Source of the DNA: Marinobacter halophilus
GTDB taxonomy: Bacteria; Pseudomonadota; Gammaproteobacteria; Pseudomonadales; Oleiphilaceae
Length of the DNA stretch: 64,000 nt
Direction: 5' to 3'
Assembly: GCF_003007685.1 (NCBI RefSeq)
Contig: NZ_PXNN01000011.1
Location: 62,001 to 126,000, forward strand
The notes under the pieces were generated by a model. The model saw only the letters and a program-made list of their open reading frames with translations. It was not told where the DNA came from and did no database searches. The translations under genes were made by a program, and so were the position numbers. Within the stretch, counting starts at the first letter, position 1, and each line of letters opens with the position of its first letter. Below, piece by piece: positions 1 through 8,782 of this stretch.

Positions 1-308
1 CCCGGGAGCACTCCCACCTCCACACCATCTTTGGTCAGCCCTGGCACCCACTTCCTGAAAAAATCCGGCAGCGGGATGCTTTTAGGCGACAGATCCTCTG
101 CGTCCTTGGCATATTCCTGGGCAAACGCCGAGGCGGGCCATACCGGCAGGTATTCCACGCCCTCTTCCTCTGATGAGATTTTCAGGAATAGGTTCTCCGC
201 GTTCACCAGAATCCAGATTTCCCGATCTTCCCCCACCTGACTCAGAAAGTAGTCGTACCGCTCTTCGCCATCCAGACCGAGCACCTCGGTTAAATCGTTA
301 TTGCTCAT
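1..308 (-). CDS. DUF2750 family protein (partial, C-terminus outside window)
   Basis: The frame opens with ATG at 308 and is still open at base 1, so about 102 codons are visible and the C-terminus lies outside the window. The translation matches my memory of the small DUF2750 family: an early RYDYFLSQV helix, then WILVNAENLFLK, an LPVWP segment and FFRKWVPGL near the visible end. The family is cytosolic and has no assigned function. It lies 50 bp downstream of an SDR gene in the same direction and may be co-transcribed with it. The family call is from sequence feel only. Confidence 0.7.
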   Translation of the reverse strand, partial: MSNNDLTEVLGLDGEERYDYFLSQVGEDREIWILVNAENLFLKISSEEEGVEYLPVWPASAFAQEYAKDAEDLSPKSIPLPDFFRKWVPGLTKDGVEVGVLP

Positions 309-357
309 AAAATCGCTCTTTGTATCATGTCTTTTGGGCCGCTCAATAACCAGGGCA

Positions 358-1146
358 TCATGCCCTGGCGAGGCGGAACAGTAACTCCGGTGACAGCCGC
401 TTGACCCAGAGTGCAGCCATTTCCTTACCCTTACCCACCGGGATTTCACGTTTCTTTGCCTGAAGGCCCTTGAAAATCACGTCGGCGCATTCCGTTACAT
501 CCATGCCACCGGCAATGTCGTCGTCCAGCTTGCCATAGGCGGAGCCATCACCGGCCAGGGCATTGCGGGAAATATCGGTGCGAATAAACCCGGGCGTGAT
601 GGTCGAAACACGCACCCCCTCGGCCTCCACTTCTGCCCGTAAGGCATCAAAAAAGCCCATCACCGCGTGCTTTGCTGCGCAGTAGCCCGTTCGCGTTGGC
701 GCACCGACCTTGCCGGCAACGCTGGAGGTCACCGCCAGGTGCCCGAAACCGCGTTCCAGCATATGGGGCAGCACCGCTTTGGTCAGTGCAATCTGGCCCA
801 TGACGTCTACATCCATCAGTTTCTGATAGACCGCCATGTCCGTGTCTTTGCACAAAGAGCGCTGTGACACACCGGCATTATTGATCAGCAAATCGACACT
901 ACCAAAGCTATCCAGGACAGCCTGAACCTTGCCCGGCAAAGAATCCCAATCGGTCACGTCCAGCGGCAGTACCAACACCTGATCGACAGCCAGCCCGGCA
1001 TTTCGACACCGATCTGCAACGCGCTCCAACTCACTCTCACGCCGGGCGGATAAAACCAGACGGGCGCCAGCCTTTGCGAAACGCACGGCAAGCGCCTCGC
1101 CGATGCCGGAGGAAGCTCCGGTGATCCAGACAGTTTGTGCGGGCAT
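358..1146 (-). CDS. SDR family NAD(P)-dependent oxidoreductase
   Basis: A 262-residue classical short-chain dehydrogenase. The nucleotide-binding TGASSGIG lies at residues 9-16, NNAG at 89-92, catalytic Ser around 141-142 and YCAAK (Tyr155, Lys159) at the active site, so all catalytic elements are intact. The C-terminal third, including GFIRTDISRN and a short tail after residue 240, resembles SDRs acting on lipids or ketones, but the substrate cannot be read from the sequence. The start has a GAGGAATT ribosome site just upstream. It lies 19 bp after the MscS-type gene (stop at 1166) and may share its transcript. Confidence 0.9.
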   Translation of the reverse strand: MPAQTVWITGASSGIGEALAVRFAKAGARLVLSARRESELERVADRCRNAGLAVDQVLVLPLDVTDWDSLPGKVQAVLDSFGSVDLLINNAGVSQRSLCKDTDMAVYQKLMDVDVMGQIALTKAVLPHMLERGFGHLAVTSSVAGKVGAPTRTGYCAAKHAVMGFFDALRAEVEAEGVRVSTITPGFIRTDISRNALAGDGSAYGKLDDDIAGGMDVTECADVIFKGLQAKKREIPVGKGKEMAALWVKRLSPELLFRLARA

Positions 1147-1165
1147 GGCAATTCCTCAAGAACCT

Positions 1166-2215
1166 TCAGTTATCAACCAGCCGCGCCCTTACACGGGGCA
1201 GCTGGGCCGGGTAATTTTCCTGGATAAACGTGATGAGTCCCTCACGGACAGCACACCTGAGATCCCAATTGCGACTGGAGTCTGCAGCGCTCATCAAAAA
1301 ACGCACCTGCATAGCTTGGTCACTGGCATCGGTAACCTGCACCGTGGCCAGTTTGCCGTCCCAGAGCGTCGACTCGGCTAGCAACCGGTTGAACTCTTGC
1401 CGGAGTGGCTCTACCGGCATGGTGTAATCCACCCAGATAAACACGGCTCCCAGCAGATCCGAGGTATTCCTCGACCAGTTCTGAAACGGATTTTCGATAA
1501 ACCACTGTAAAGGAATAACCAGGCGCCGAAGATCCCACACTCTGACCACCACATAGGTGGCGGTCACTTCTTCAACCCAACACCATTCTCCCTGCACGTG
1601 GAGCACGTCGTCTATCCGGAACGGCTGAGTGAGCGCAATCTGCATCCCTGCCAGCAAATTGCTCAGGACTGGGCGGGCGGCAAAGCCCAGAATCAAGCCG
1701 CCAACACCGGCGGAAGCCAGCAGACTTGCCCCCATGTGCTGGACCGATTCGAAAGTCATCAGGGCCGCGCCGAGCCCGATAATCACGATCAGGATATTCA
1801 GCGCCCGAACCAGAAACCGGGTTTGAGTTTCGACCTTCCGTGCTCTTTTCCACTGACCTTCAAGCACCGGATTCAACGCCACGATGACCTCGCCAATGGC
1901 GGAGGTCAGCCGGACTGCCGCCCAGGTAATGGCAAGAATGAGCAGCAACGTGGTGGTTTGCTGAACAGCAGATAATAGTGGCAGGTCTGCCGGCGCCACC
2001 TTAAGCGACCCGGTCAACGCCAGCAGGCAAAAGACAACGCCGAGAGCGCCGGCTGCCGCATCAAGAAACAATCGAAGCACGGTTCTTGATGCAGAAAAAT
2101 GGCGAAAAACCGCCAAAGCCAGCCGATAAACAACATAGGTGGTCAGCACCGCAAGGATGGCCGAACCTCCGGGCCACCACCATGCTTTTACACCCGCCTC
2201 AAACGCTTCCAGCAT
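1166..2215 (-). CDS. MscS family mechanosensitive ion channel
   Basis: A 349-residue inner-membrane protein with about four predicted membrane helices in the first 200 residues, followed by a cytosolic beta domain. The pore-lining helix has the Gly/Ala-rich pattern of MscS TM3 (GASLLASAGVGGLILGFAA), followed by NLLAGMQIALTQPFRIDD, the standard entry to the MscS beta domain. Such channels release solutes on hypo-osmotic shock. It is longer than E. coli MscS (286 residues) because of extra N-terminal helices. The start follows a GGAGGG site. A BCCT osmolyte transporter lies just upstream on the same strand, consistent with an osmotic theme. Confidence 0.9.
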   Translation of the reverse strand: MLEAFEAGVKAWWWPGGSAILAVLTTYVVYRLALAVFRHFSASRTVLRLFLDAAAGALGVVFCLLALTGSLKVAPADLPLLSAVQQTTTLLLILAITWAAVRLTSAIGEVIVALNPVLEGQWKRARKVETQTRFLVRALNILIVIIGLGAALMTFESVQHMGASLLASAGVGGLILGFAARPVLSNLLAGMQIALTQPFRIDDVLHVQGEWCWVEEVTATYVVVRVWDLRRLVIPLQWFIENPFQNWSRNTSDLLGAVFIWVDYTMPVEPLRQEFNRLLAESTLWDGKLATVQVTDASDQAMQVRFLMSAADSSRNWDLRCAVREGLITFIQENYPAQLPRVRARLVDN

Positions 2216-2294
2216 CAGCCCTCCGCGAGCCCGGCTTTAGCCATAATCAACAAATAAACCGCTCATGTATCGGGCGGCTTCACTCCCTGGAAGA

Positions 2295-3851
2295 CTACAC
2301 CAGCCCCTGCTCCCGCGCCATCGCCATGGCCGCTTTCGGACCGGTCCACAGCGAAGGCAGGATAATCAGTGATACCGGGATCGCGGTGAGCACAATGAAC
2401 TGTTGCAATACGCCGATCTGACCCGCGCCCATGTACAGAAGAATTGCCGCCATCAATGCCATGGCGCCACCCCAGAACACCCGTATCCAGGGGCTTGGTT
2501 CATCGTGGCCGGCACCGACCATAGCGATCGCATAACTCATGGAATCGCCTGTGGTCGCAACAAAAATAGTGGTAAGCACCAGAATCGCTGCTGCCATCCA
2601 GGTGCCGCCCGGCAGCGCCTGGGCCACGGTCAGAGTGGCGACGTCAAAACGGAAGTTGTTCAGCGCATCGGTAAGATCAAAGGTACCGGCCAGCTGGTGG
2701 TAGATGCCGGAGCCACCCAGCAGCGTGAACCAGATGGTGGTTGCAATCGGTGCCAGCAGGGCCACCGCCAGAATCATCTCCCGTACTGTGCGCCCACGGG
2801 AAATTCTGGCCACGAATACCGCCATCAATGGGGTGTAGCCGATAAACCAGGCGAAGAAGAATACCGTCCACCATTTCATCCACCAATCCGGTGCGGTTTG
2901 CGCCGTCATTGTCGCCATGGCAAAAAAGGACGTCACGTACTCACCCATCGATTGGGTATAGGTGTTGGCGAGAAACAGCGTTGGTCCGAAGATGAAGATG
3001 ACCGCAGCGATCGCCAGGGCCAGCAAGACGTTAAGGCGACTGAGCAGCTGAATGCCTCTATGCAAACCGGTCATGGCGGAGGTCATGTACACACCAGCGA
3101 GCACTACCAGAACCGTCAGCTGGGTGCCGTAGCCGTCTGCTACACCGAACAATTCATGCAAACCAAAGCTCATCTGAGTGGCCAGAAACCCGATTGGACC
3201 CACGGTGCCGGCAACCACAGCAATCACACAAAAGGCATCAATCACACCACCAAGCCGACCCTGAATCACCTTTTCGCCGAACACCGGGTACAACAGTGTT
3301 CTTGGCTGAAGCGGCTTGCCCTGATCGTAATGGGCGCGAGTGAGGACCAGGGCGGTCAACGAGCCGAGCACCGCCCAGGCAAGAAAACCCCAGTGAGTGA
3401 ACGACTGGGCCATCGCCGGCGCGACGGCCGCTGCCGTTCCTGCCTCGGTGTCGAACGCCGGTGGCGTCACCACAAAGTGGTATACCGGTTCACCGGCGGC
3501 AAAAAATACGCCACCGCCTGCCAGCAGTGTACACATGATCATCGACAACCAGCGAAAACGGCCAATCTCAGGGCGATCAAGGCCGCCGACCCGGGCAGCC
3601 CCGGCACGACTTAGCGCGGTGCCGACGGCAATAAAGAACGTCAACAACAAAAGAATCTGAAAGAAGGAGCCAAGATACATCGCAGTCCAGGTAAAACCGC
3701 TGCCAATGAGCTCGGCAACAAATTCGCTGTTAATAACTGAGGCGCCAACAAACAGCAGAATGAAACCAATGGTGAGCACCAAAACAACCGGGTCGCTGTC
3801 AGTCAAGGCGCTGGATTTGGCCCGCGGGGCGGACTTGGGATTTGCGATCAT
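2295..3851 (-). CDS. BCCT family betaine/carnitine/choline-type transporter
   Basis: A 518-residue protein with about 12 membrane helices. The family signature is clear: Trp-rich stretch WWMKWWTVFFFAWFIGYTP from residue 323, ending in ARISRGRTVREM. BCCT carriers import quaternary ammonium compounds using Na+ or H+ gradients. The C-terminal cytosolic tail is short, unlike the long osmosensory tail of BetP or BetT. A GAGAGGC ribosome site precedes the ATG. The gene is divergent from ovoA with about 209 bp between start codons. A substrate such as betaine is typical of the family, but nothing in the sequence settles it. Confidence 0.92.
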   Translation of the reverse strand: MIANPKSAPRAKSSALTDSDPVVLVLTIGFILLFVGASVINSEFVAELIGSGFTWTAMYLGSFFQILLLLTFFIAVGTALSRAGAARVGGLDRPEIGRFRWLSMIMCTLLAGGGVFFAAGEPVYHFVVTPPAFDTEAGTAAAVAPAMAQSFTHWGFLAWAVLGSLTALVLTRAHYDQGKPLQPRTLLYPVFGEKVIQGRLGGVIDAFCVIAVVAGTVGPIGFLATQMSFGLHELFGVADGYGTQLTVLVVLAGVYMTSAMTGLHRGIQLLSRLNVLLALAIAAVIFIFGPTLFLANTYTQSMGEYVTSFFAMATMTAQTAPDWWMKWWTVFFFAWFIGYTPLMAVFVARISRGRTVREMILAVALLAPIATTIWFTLLGGSGIYHQLAGTFDLTDALNNFRFDVATLTVAQALPGGTWMAAAILVLTTIFVATTGDSMSYAIAMVGAGHDEPSPWIRVFWGGAMALMAAILLYMGAGQIGVLQQFIVLTAIPVSLIILPSLWTGPKAAMAMAREQGLV

Positions 3852-4060
3852 AAATTCTGCCTCTCGGAGAAAAAGCCGCGCAGGCTACAGGAATTGCAGC
3901 GATCTTGCACGTGTGCGCGGTTATTTACGCGTATTTCGCCGGAAGGCATCAATTTCAAAGAAACCTGTTTGTGCCCTATTCCGTCGCCAAGGGTTGAACC
4001 AGGACACCAGGGTTCAACGTATTGAATTCGGAGCCAATACACGAAAGGACGTGGTCAACC

Positions 4061-6214
4061 ATGACATCGCCAGTTCAAGACAATAAATATCCTGCCAGAT
4101 CGCTGAGCGCTCCACTGTTACTGCTCAGGACACCCGAACTTGACGACGGCATTCCTGATGACAAACGAAGGGAGATAGGCCGCTATTTCGCTAATACCTT
4201 CGACACGTACACGCGCCTGTTTGACTGTCTGGCCGATGATGCGGGCTATTTCCAGAAATCCATCCCGCTGAGACATCCGCTTATTTTCTACCTTGGTCAT
4301 ACCGCTACCTTTTTCGTCAACAAGCTGGTGCTGGCCAAGCTTTTACCCGAACGCATTGATCCACATATGGAATCCACGTTCGCGGTCGGTGTGGATGAAA
4401 TGAGCTGGGATGACTTGAACGACGATCACTACAACTGGCCCAGTGTTTCGGAAGTGTTTGATTACCGCGCCAAGGTGAGAGCCAGCGTGCTTGAGCTGAT
4501 CGAATCTTTGCCTCTAACGCTGCCCATCAACTGGGAGAGTCCCTGGTGGCCAATCGTGATGGGCATCGAGCACGAACGCATCCATCTGGAAACGTCTTCT
4601 GTACTGATCCGCCAGCATGATCTGGCCAGAGTCCAACCCCAACCTGAGTGGGCACCCAATCGCGAAACCGGTGAGGCGCCAGAGAACACACTGATCACGG
4701 TTCCATCGGGCACCATACGTATTGGGAAGCCACATGAAGCCCCCTATTACGGCTGGGACAACGAATACGGTGAACACCAGGCCGACGTTGAAGAATTCAA
4801 GGCCAGCCAGTACCTGGTGAGCAATCAGGAGTTCCTTGAGTTTGTTGAGGCCGGTGGTTATGAACGCGACAACTTCTGGAGTGATGAAGGCCTTTCCTGG
4901 CGCCAGTTTGCCCGGGCCCAACATCCCACCTTCTGGCGCTGGCACAACGGCTGGCAACTGCGCCTGATGACCGAAGAAGTCGAGATGCCCTGGGACTGGC
5001 CGGTAGAAGTCAACTGCCTGGAGGCCAAAGCGTTCTGTGAATGGAAACGAGAGCAGACCGGACAACCCATCCGGCTGCCCACGGAAGACGAGTGGTATCG
5101 GCTCTGTTCGGCGGCGGGCGTCGAGGAAGTTGGCAGCCAGGCCGCCAACGCCAACCTGCATCTGGACCATGGCGCGTCGTCCTGCCCGGTTACCCGGTTC
5201 CGGCACGGCGAGTGGTTTGATGTGGTGGGCAATGTCTGGCAATGGACCGAGACACCGATCTACCCGTTTGACAATTTCAAGGTGCACTCGCTCTACGATG
5301 ATTTCACAACCCCCACCTACGATGGCCAGCATAACCTGATCAAAGGCGGCTCGTGGATTTCCTGTGGTAACGAAGCTCGATTGTCGGCCCGTTATGCGTT
5401 CAGACGACATTTCTTCCAGCATGCCGGCTTCCGCTACATCGCCTCAGAAGCCGAGGCCACGCAGCCCAACGGCTATTATGAAAGTGACCGGTTACTGACC
5501 GAATACGCAGAGTTTCACTTCGGCGACCGCTGGTTCGGCGTCGAAAACTTTCCTAAAGCTCTGGCAGATCTAGCCCTCGAAGCGATGAATGGCAAACCCA
5601 CCGGCAAGGCTCTGGATCTGGGCTGCGCCTGTGGTCGCTCCAGCTTTGAGCTGGCCAGACAGTTCAGCGAAGTCGAAGGGGTCGATTTTTCTGCCAACTT
5701 CATTCGTCTGGGCGTTGAAATGGCTGAACAGGGGGCCGTGCGTTACGCCCTTGCTGAAGAGGGTGAGCTGGTCAGCTACCACACCCGCACCCTGAAAGAA
5801 CTCGGGCTGGAAAGCAGCGCTGAAAGGGTTTCTTTCCATCAGGGCGACGCCTGCAACCTGAAGTCTCAATACAGCGGTTACGACTTGGTGCTGGCAGCCA
5901 ACCTGATCGATCGCCTTTATAAGCCAGGGCGTTTCCTGGCCAGCATTCACGAACGCATCAACGATGGCGGCTTGCTGGTGATTGCCTCACCTTACACCTG
6001 GCTGGAAGAACACACGCCCAAGGAAGAGTGGATTGGCGGTTACAAGAAAGACGGTGAAAACCACACCACGCTGGATGGCCTGAAAGAACATCTTGGCAGC
6101 CACTTCCGATTAGTGGGGGCGCCCCGGAAAGTGCCGTTCGTCATCCGTGAGACTCAACACAAGTTCCAGCACACCCTGTCGGAGGTGACTATCTGGGAGC
6201 GGTTGCCGAGCTAA
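4061..6214 (+). CDS. ovoA: 5-histidylcysteine sulfoxide synthase / methyltransferase (OvoA)
   Basis: A 717-residue, three-domain protein of ovothiol biosynthesis. Residues 35-190 form a DinB-like domain with the iron-binding HERIHLE motif (His171, His175, Glu177). Residues about 225-460 form a formylglycine-generating-enzyme-like (FGE/sulfatase) domain ending near IKGGSWISCGNEARLS. The C-terminal 230 residues are a SAM-dependent methyltransferase with ALDLGCACGRSSFELA. OvoA joins cysteine to histidine C5 as a sulfoxide and later N-methylates the thiohistidine. I chose ATG 4061 (MTSPVQ) because GAAAGGA precedes it; an in-frame ATG at 4022 would add 13 residues. No ovoB-like lyase is adjacent. 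The stop overlaps the convergent next gene by 26 bp. Confidence 0.93.
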   Translation: MTSPVQDNKYPARSLSAPLLLLRTPELDDGIPDDKRREIGRYFANTFDTYTRLFDCLADDAGYFQKSIPLRHPLIFYLGHTATFFVNKLVLAKLLPERIDPHMESTFAVGVDEMSWDDLNDDHYNWPSVSEVFDYRAKVRASVLELIESLPLTLPINWESPWWPIVMGIEHERIHLETSSVLIRQHDLARVQPQPEWAPNRETGEAPENTLITVPSGTIRIGKPHEAPYYGWDNEYGEHQADVEEFKASQYLVSNQEFLEFVEAGGYERDNFWSDEGLSWRQFARAQHPTFWRWHNGWQLRLMTEEVEMPWDWPVEVNCLEAKAFCEWKREQTGQPIRLPTEDEWYRLCSAAGVEEVGSQAANANLHLDHGASSCPVTRFRHGEWFDVVGNVWQWTETPIYPFDNFKVHSLYDDFTTPTYDGQHNLIKGGSWISCGNEARLSARYAFRRHFFQHAGFRYIASEAEATQPNGYYESDRLLTEYAEFHFGDRWFGVENFPKALADLALEAMNGKPTGKALDLGCACGRSSFELARQFSEVEGVDFSANFIRLGVEMAEQGAVRYALAEEGELVSYHTRTLKELGLESSAERVSFHQGDACNLKSQYSGYDLVLAANLIDRLYKPGRFLASIHERINDGGLLVIASPYTWLEEHTPKEEWIGGYKKDGENHTTLDGLKEHLGSHFRLVGAPRKVPFVIRETQHKFQHTLSEVTIWERLPS

Positions 6215-7304
6215 TTAGCGCAGCGATCTCTCGACCAATCGCGTCATAAGCCACCAGCTGATCGAACCGGCCGGTGGCTACTTCGTCACTGAACAACCCC
6301 AGGATGGCCCCGAGCACCATGCCTCGATGCACGTTGTCGCCACCCAGGTTGGTGTTCACGCGCAGCGCCAGCCAGGGATCGTTGCGATATTTATAGGCCA
6401 GATACAGCACCACCGGCCAGGAATCCGAGATGTAACAGGCCGGTGAATACAGGCGGCCTACAATCTGGTGGTCCGGCAGGTTGCGCTTGACCAGGGCTTC
6501 AACATCCAGGCCAGGCTTGCCTTTACCCGCTTCTGACAACAGCGCCTTCACACCTTCATCGTCAGGTCCTGCCAGCAGCCCGCAGAGTAAATCCACGTAG
6601 CGGTCACACACCCTCATCAAACCCTCATCCGGATGAGTCAACGCCAGGTGGTTCCGGCACAGAGCCTGTATGTCGGGCACCGCCGTACCGCTGAGGATCT
6701 CATAAAAAACAAGGGCAGCAACCGTCGCCAAACCGCCAACGGAGGGGGTGTCGTGGGTGGTCATGGCGCAGTGCTCCGGCGCCAGACCCCGCGCCAGGTT
6801 GGCGAAAAAACCCCGATGGTAAGACTCAGCGTAAGTATCCGGATGCGCCGGGGGATCGGCGGTCATGAACCCGATGTAAGCCGACACAAACGCCTGCCGG
6901 TCATAATGACCTGACGCATCCGCCAGAGAGCGCATCAGCACGCGGGCACAATGCGCATTGAGCGTATTCTCTCCAGACCCCAGTCCTTGGTGATAATGCA
7001 CATTGGGCACGTTCCAGAACTGCGCTTTGCCCTTGAGAATGACATCGCCCACCACTTGCGGGACCTTGTCTCGCGACGCGTCTTTACCGAAATGACGGCC
7101 GCCACTGGTGGTCGAATGCAAAGACATTATTGACGAGGGATGAAAATCGGGCGCGGCCTCAAACCGCTGAATACCGCCCGGGAAGGCCTTGTCGATATCC
7201 AGGGGGTTGTAATACCAGTGCACCGGCATGGCCAGGGCGTCTGCGATGAACTGGGTTTTCAGAGCACTGGCAACGCGGTCTGAAACGGATAAATCATGGA
7301 TCAC
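6189..7304 (-). CDS. ADP-ribosylglycohydrolase family protein
   Basis: About 371 residues from a GTG at 7304; the frame is open to 7367, but the upstream residues look non-coding (Arg/Cys-rich). The protein begins with a helix carrying FIADALAMPVHWYYNP, the family's first metal-site region, and ends with LGGDNVHRGMVLGAILGL, the second metal-site region. Family members remove ADP-ribose from proteins or other substrates using two Mg2+ ions. The second motif is normally GGDxD; here it is GGDNV, so one metal ligand is missing and activity may be altered. It converges on ovoA, overlapping it by 26 bp. The start choice is uncertain. Confidence 0.75.
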   Translation of the reverse strand: MIHDLSVSDRVASALKTQFIADALAMPVHWYYNPLDIDKAFPGGIQRFEAAPDFHPSSIMSLHSTTSGGRHFGKDASRDKVPQVVGDVILKGKAQFWNVPNVHYHQGLGSGENTLNAHCARVLMRSLADASGHYDRQAFVSAYIGFMTADPPAHPDTYAESYHRGFFANLARGLAPEHCAMTTHDTPSVGGLATVAALVFYEILSGTAVPDIQALCRNHLALTHPDEGLMRVCDRYVDLLCGLLAGPDDEGVKALLSEAGKGKPGLDVEALVKRNLPDHQIVGRLYSPACYISDSWPVVLYLAYKYRNDPWLALRVNTNLGGDNVHRGMVLGAILGLFSDEVATGRFDQLVAYDAIGREIAALISSATAPR

Positions 7305-7411
7305 AAAAGAACCCCCGGCGAATCGATTTGAGCGACAACACCGCTCAAGTGCGGTGCGTGAATTCACTGTTTACGCTCGAAACGGTGCGCCGGAGCAATT
7401 CGGAGCCGTGA

Positions 7412-7942
7412 TTAACTCGGTTGCAACACCAGCTCTCTGGAGATCTTCTCCAGCATGAAGGTTTCCCGCTGAATGGACTGACCCATGGATTTCTCCTGAC
7501 GCGCCATGACTTGCCGGTTGTGCTTGGCCGCCTCGGATACCGACAACCAGATGGGTCTCATGCCGTTGGCAACTTCGTAGTCTTCCATACGGACCTCCGC
7601 CAGCTCGGGGGCCACGTCGCACACGAAAAAGTGGGACGTCATGTGCATCAGGTCGTATTCCGGCTTCCAGTGGGGGCGGTACTCTTCAATAAAGCCGTAG
7701 TGGTGTTTTACCTGAACATCTCGTGCGCCGGTTTCTTCTTCCAGCTCTCGTGCCAGGGCCACGGTGATGTCTTCGCCGTCGTCAATGCCGCCACCGGGCA
7801 AACTGAAATCGTTGTAGCGCTCGGTGAACAGCAGCAGAATCTTCTCCTCCCGGAGCACAATGCCGCGCGCCGCATGGCGCCGGAGGATGCGGCCCTCGCG
7901 GGTGGCCAGCTCGGGATGGATCAATTCTTTGAGGAGTTTCAT
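7412..7942 (-). CDS. NUDIX hydrolase
   Basis: A 176-residue cytosolic hydrolase. A complete Nudix box lies at residues 51-73: Gly51, Glu57, then RELEEETGA. Nudix enzymes cleave nucleoside diphosphates linked to another moiety, using Mg2+ or Mn2+ held by the REUxEE glutamates. The N-terminal HAARGIVLREEKILLLF strand and downstream GFIEEYRP are typical of the fold. The substrate cannot be assigned. The stop lies 107 bp upstream of the ADP-ribosylglycohydrolase-like start at 7304, so co-transcription is possible; both could act on ADP-ribose-type compounds, which is inference only. Confidence 0.9.
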   Translation of the reverse strand: MKLLKELIHPELATREGRILRRHAARGIVLREEKILLLFTERYNDFSLPGGGIDDGEDITVALARELEEETGARDVQVKHHYGFIEEYRPHWKPEYDLMHMTSHFFVCDVAPELAEVRMEDYEVANGMRPIWLSVSEAAKHNRQVMARQEKSMGQSIQRETFMLEKISRELVLQPS

Positions 7943-8099
7943 GACAGGAATCCGGCAATCTGGTTAAAAAAGAACCGCGATTCTACCGATCCGAAGCGGG
8001 TTTTGCATCGCCCGGCTCGAGAATCGGGCACGGCCAAGAATGCGCTGCTCCAGAACCTCAAACGGGCACTCGAGTGAGGAATGGCAGGCGACGCCCGCG

Positions 8100-8588
8100 C
8101 TATAACAACTGCCGGATCACCTCGTACTCCTGCACAATCTTGGTGTGAGAATCTTCCGCGAGGAATTTTGCAATTTTTCGACCCAGAAACGGCACCTCGC
8201 ACAGTACTGTCAAGGTCACATAATTGATGCAGCGATCGCCGTTACCCTGCAGACGCATCACACCTTTGATACGGGCCGGCACACTATCAATCCTGACCCT
8301 GAACTCGCAGTGCCATTCACCGTCATCCTTCTTGAACCAGTGCTCTTCCTGACGAACCCGGTTCCATTCCCGATGAAAGCTGGCGAGCACACCGGGCACC
8401 GGGGCCGAGGCGGTCATCTCCCGCTCGATCACCAGCTTTCCGGCCGAATCATCTTTTTGACGTTCCGCCACCCGCACATTGCGGCAACCCAGTTTCTCAT
8501 TTTTCTGATGAATGCGGTTCTCACAGAAGAAGCTTTCAATTACCCGATCAAGCCCGGCATCGTAAGGATGTTCCAGAGTCAGCTCCAT
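8100..8588 (-). CDS. DUF2505 family protein
   Basis: A 162-residue protein with the START/polyketide-cyclase-like layout of DUF2505: an N-terminal strand MELTLEHPYDAGLDRVIESF, a strand-rich centre, and a C-terminal helix HTKIVQEYEVIRQLL. No signal peptide is visible and no function is established for the family. A clear ribosome site AGGAGACG precedes the ATG at 8588. The 157 bp between it and the NUDIX start hold no gene I can support. Confidence 0.75.
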   Translation of the reverse strand: MELTLEHPYDAGLDRVIESFFCENRIHQKNEKLGCRNVRVAERQKDDSAGKLVIEREMTASAPVPGVLASFHREWNRVRQEEHWFKKDDGEWHCEFRVRIDSVPARIKGVMRLQGNGDRCINYVTLTVLCEVPFLGRKIAKFLAEDSHTKIVQEYEVIRQLL

Positions 8589-8782
8589 ATTCGTCTCCTG
8601 TTAAGTTAACATTTATTGTTGCTGCAACGGCCCACACCAGCATTGGCCGCCCGGGCGGACGCCGCTGGCATGGAAGCCAGACCGACTGGATCACACTTCG
8701 GAGCTGTTAAGGCAGCGGTGCGGGCAGTATCATGTGCACTCTCAACTAACATTGACCCGCTCAGGGCTGACAGGAGACATCA

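Noticed and set aside
2403..3614. A 403-codon open frame on the plus strand opposite the BCCT gene
   Set aside because: His/Gln-rich translation without a domain, while the opposite strand encodes a clear transporter.
7939..8202. An 87-codon frame spanning the NUDIX-DUF2505 gap
   Set aside because: Basic, low-complexity translation overlapping DUF2505; no ribosome site or family match. Nothing else seen in the gap except a weak 5-bp stem.
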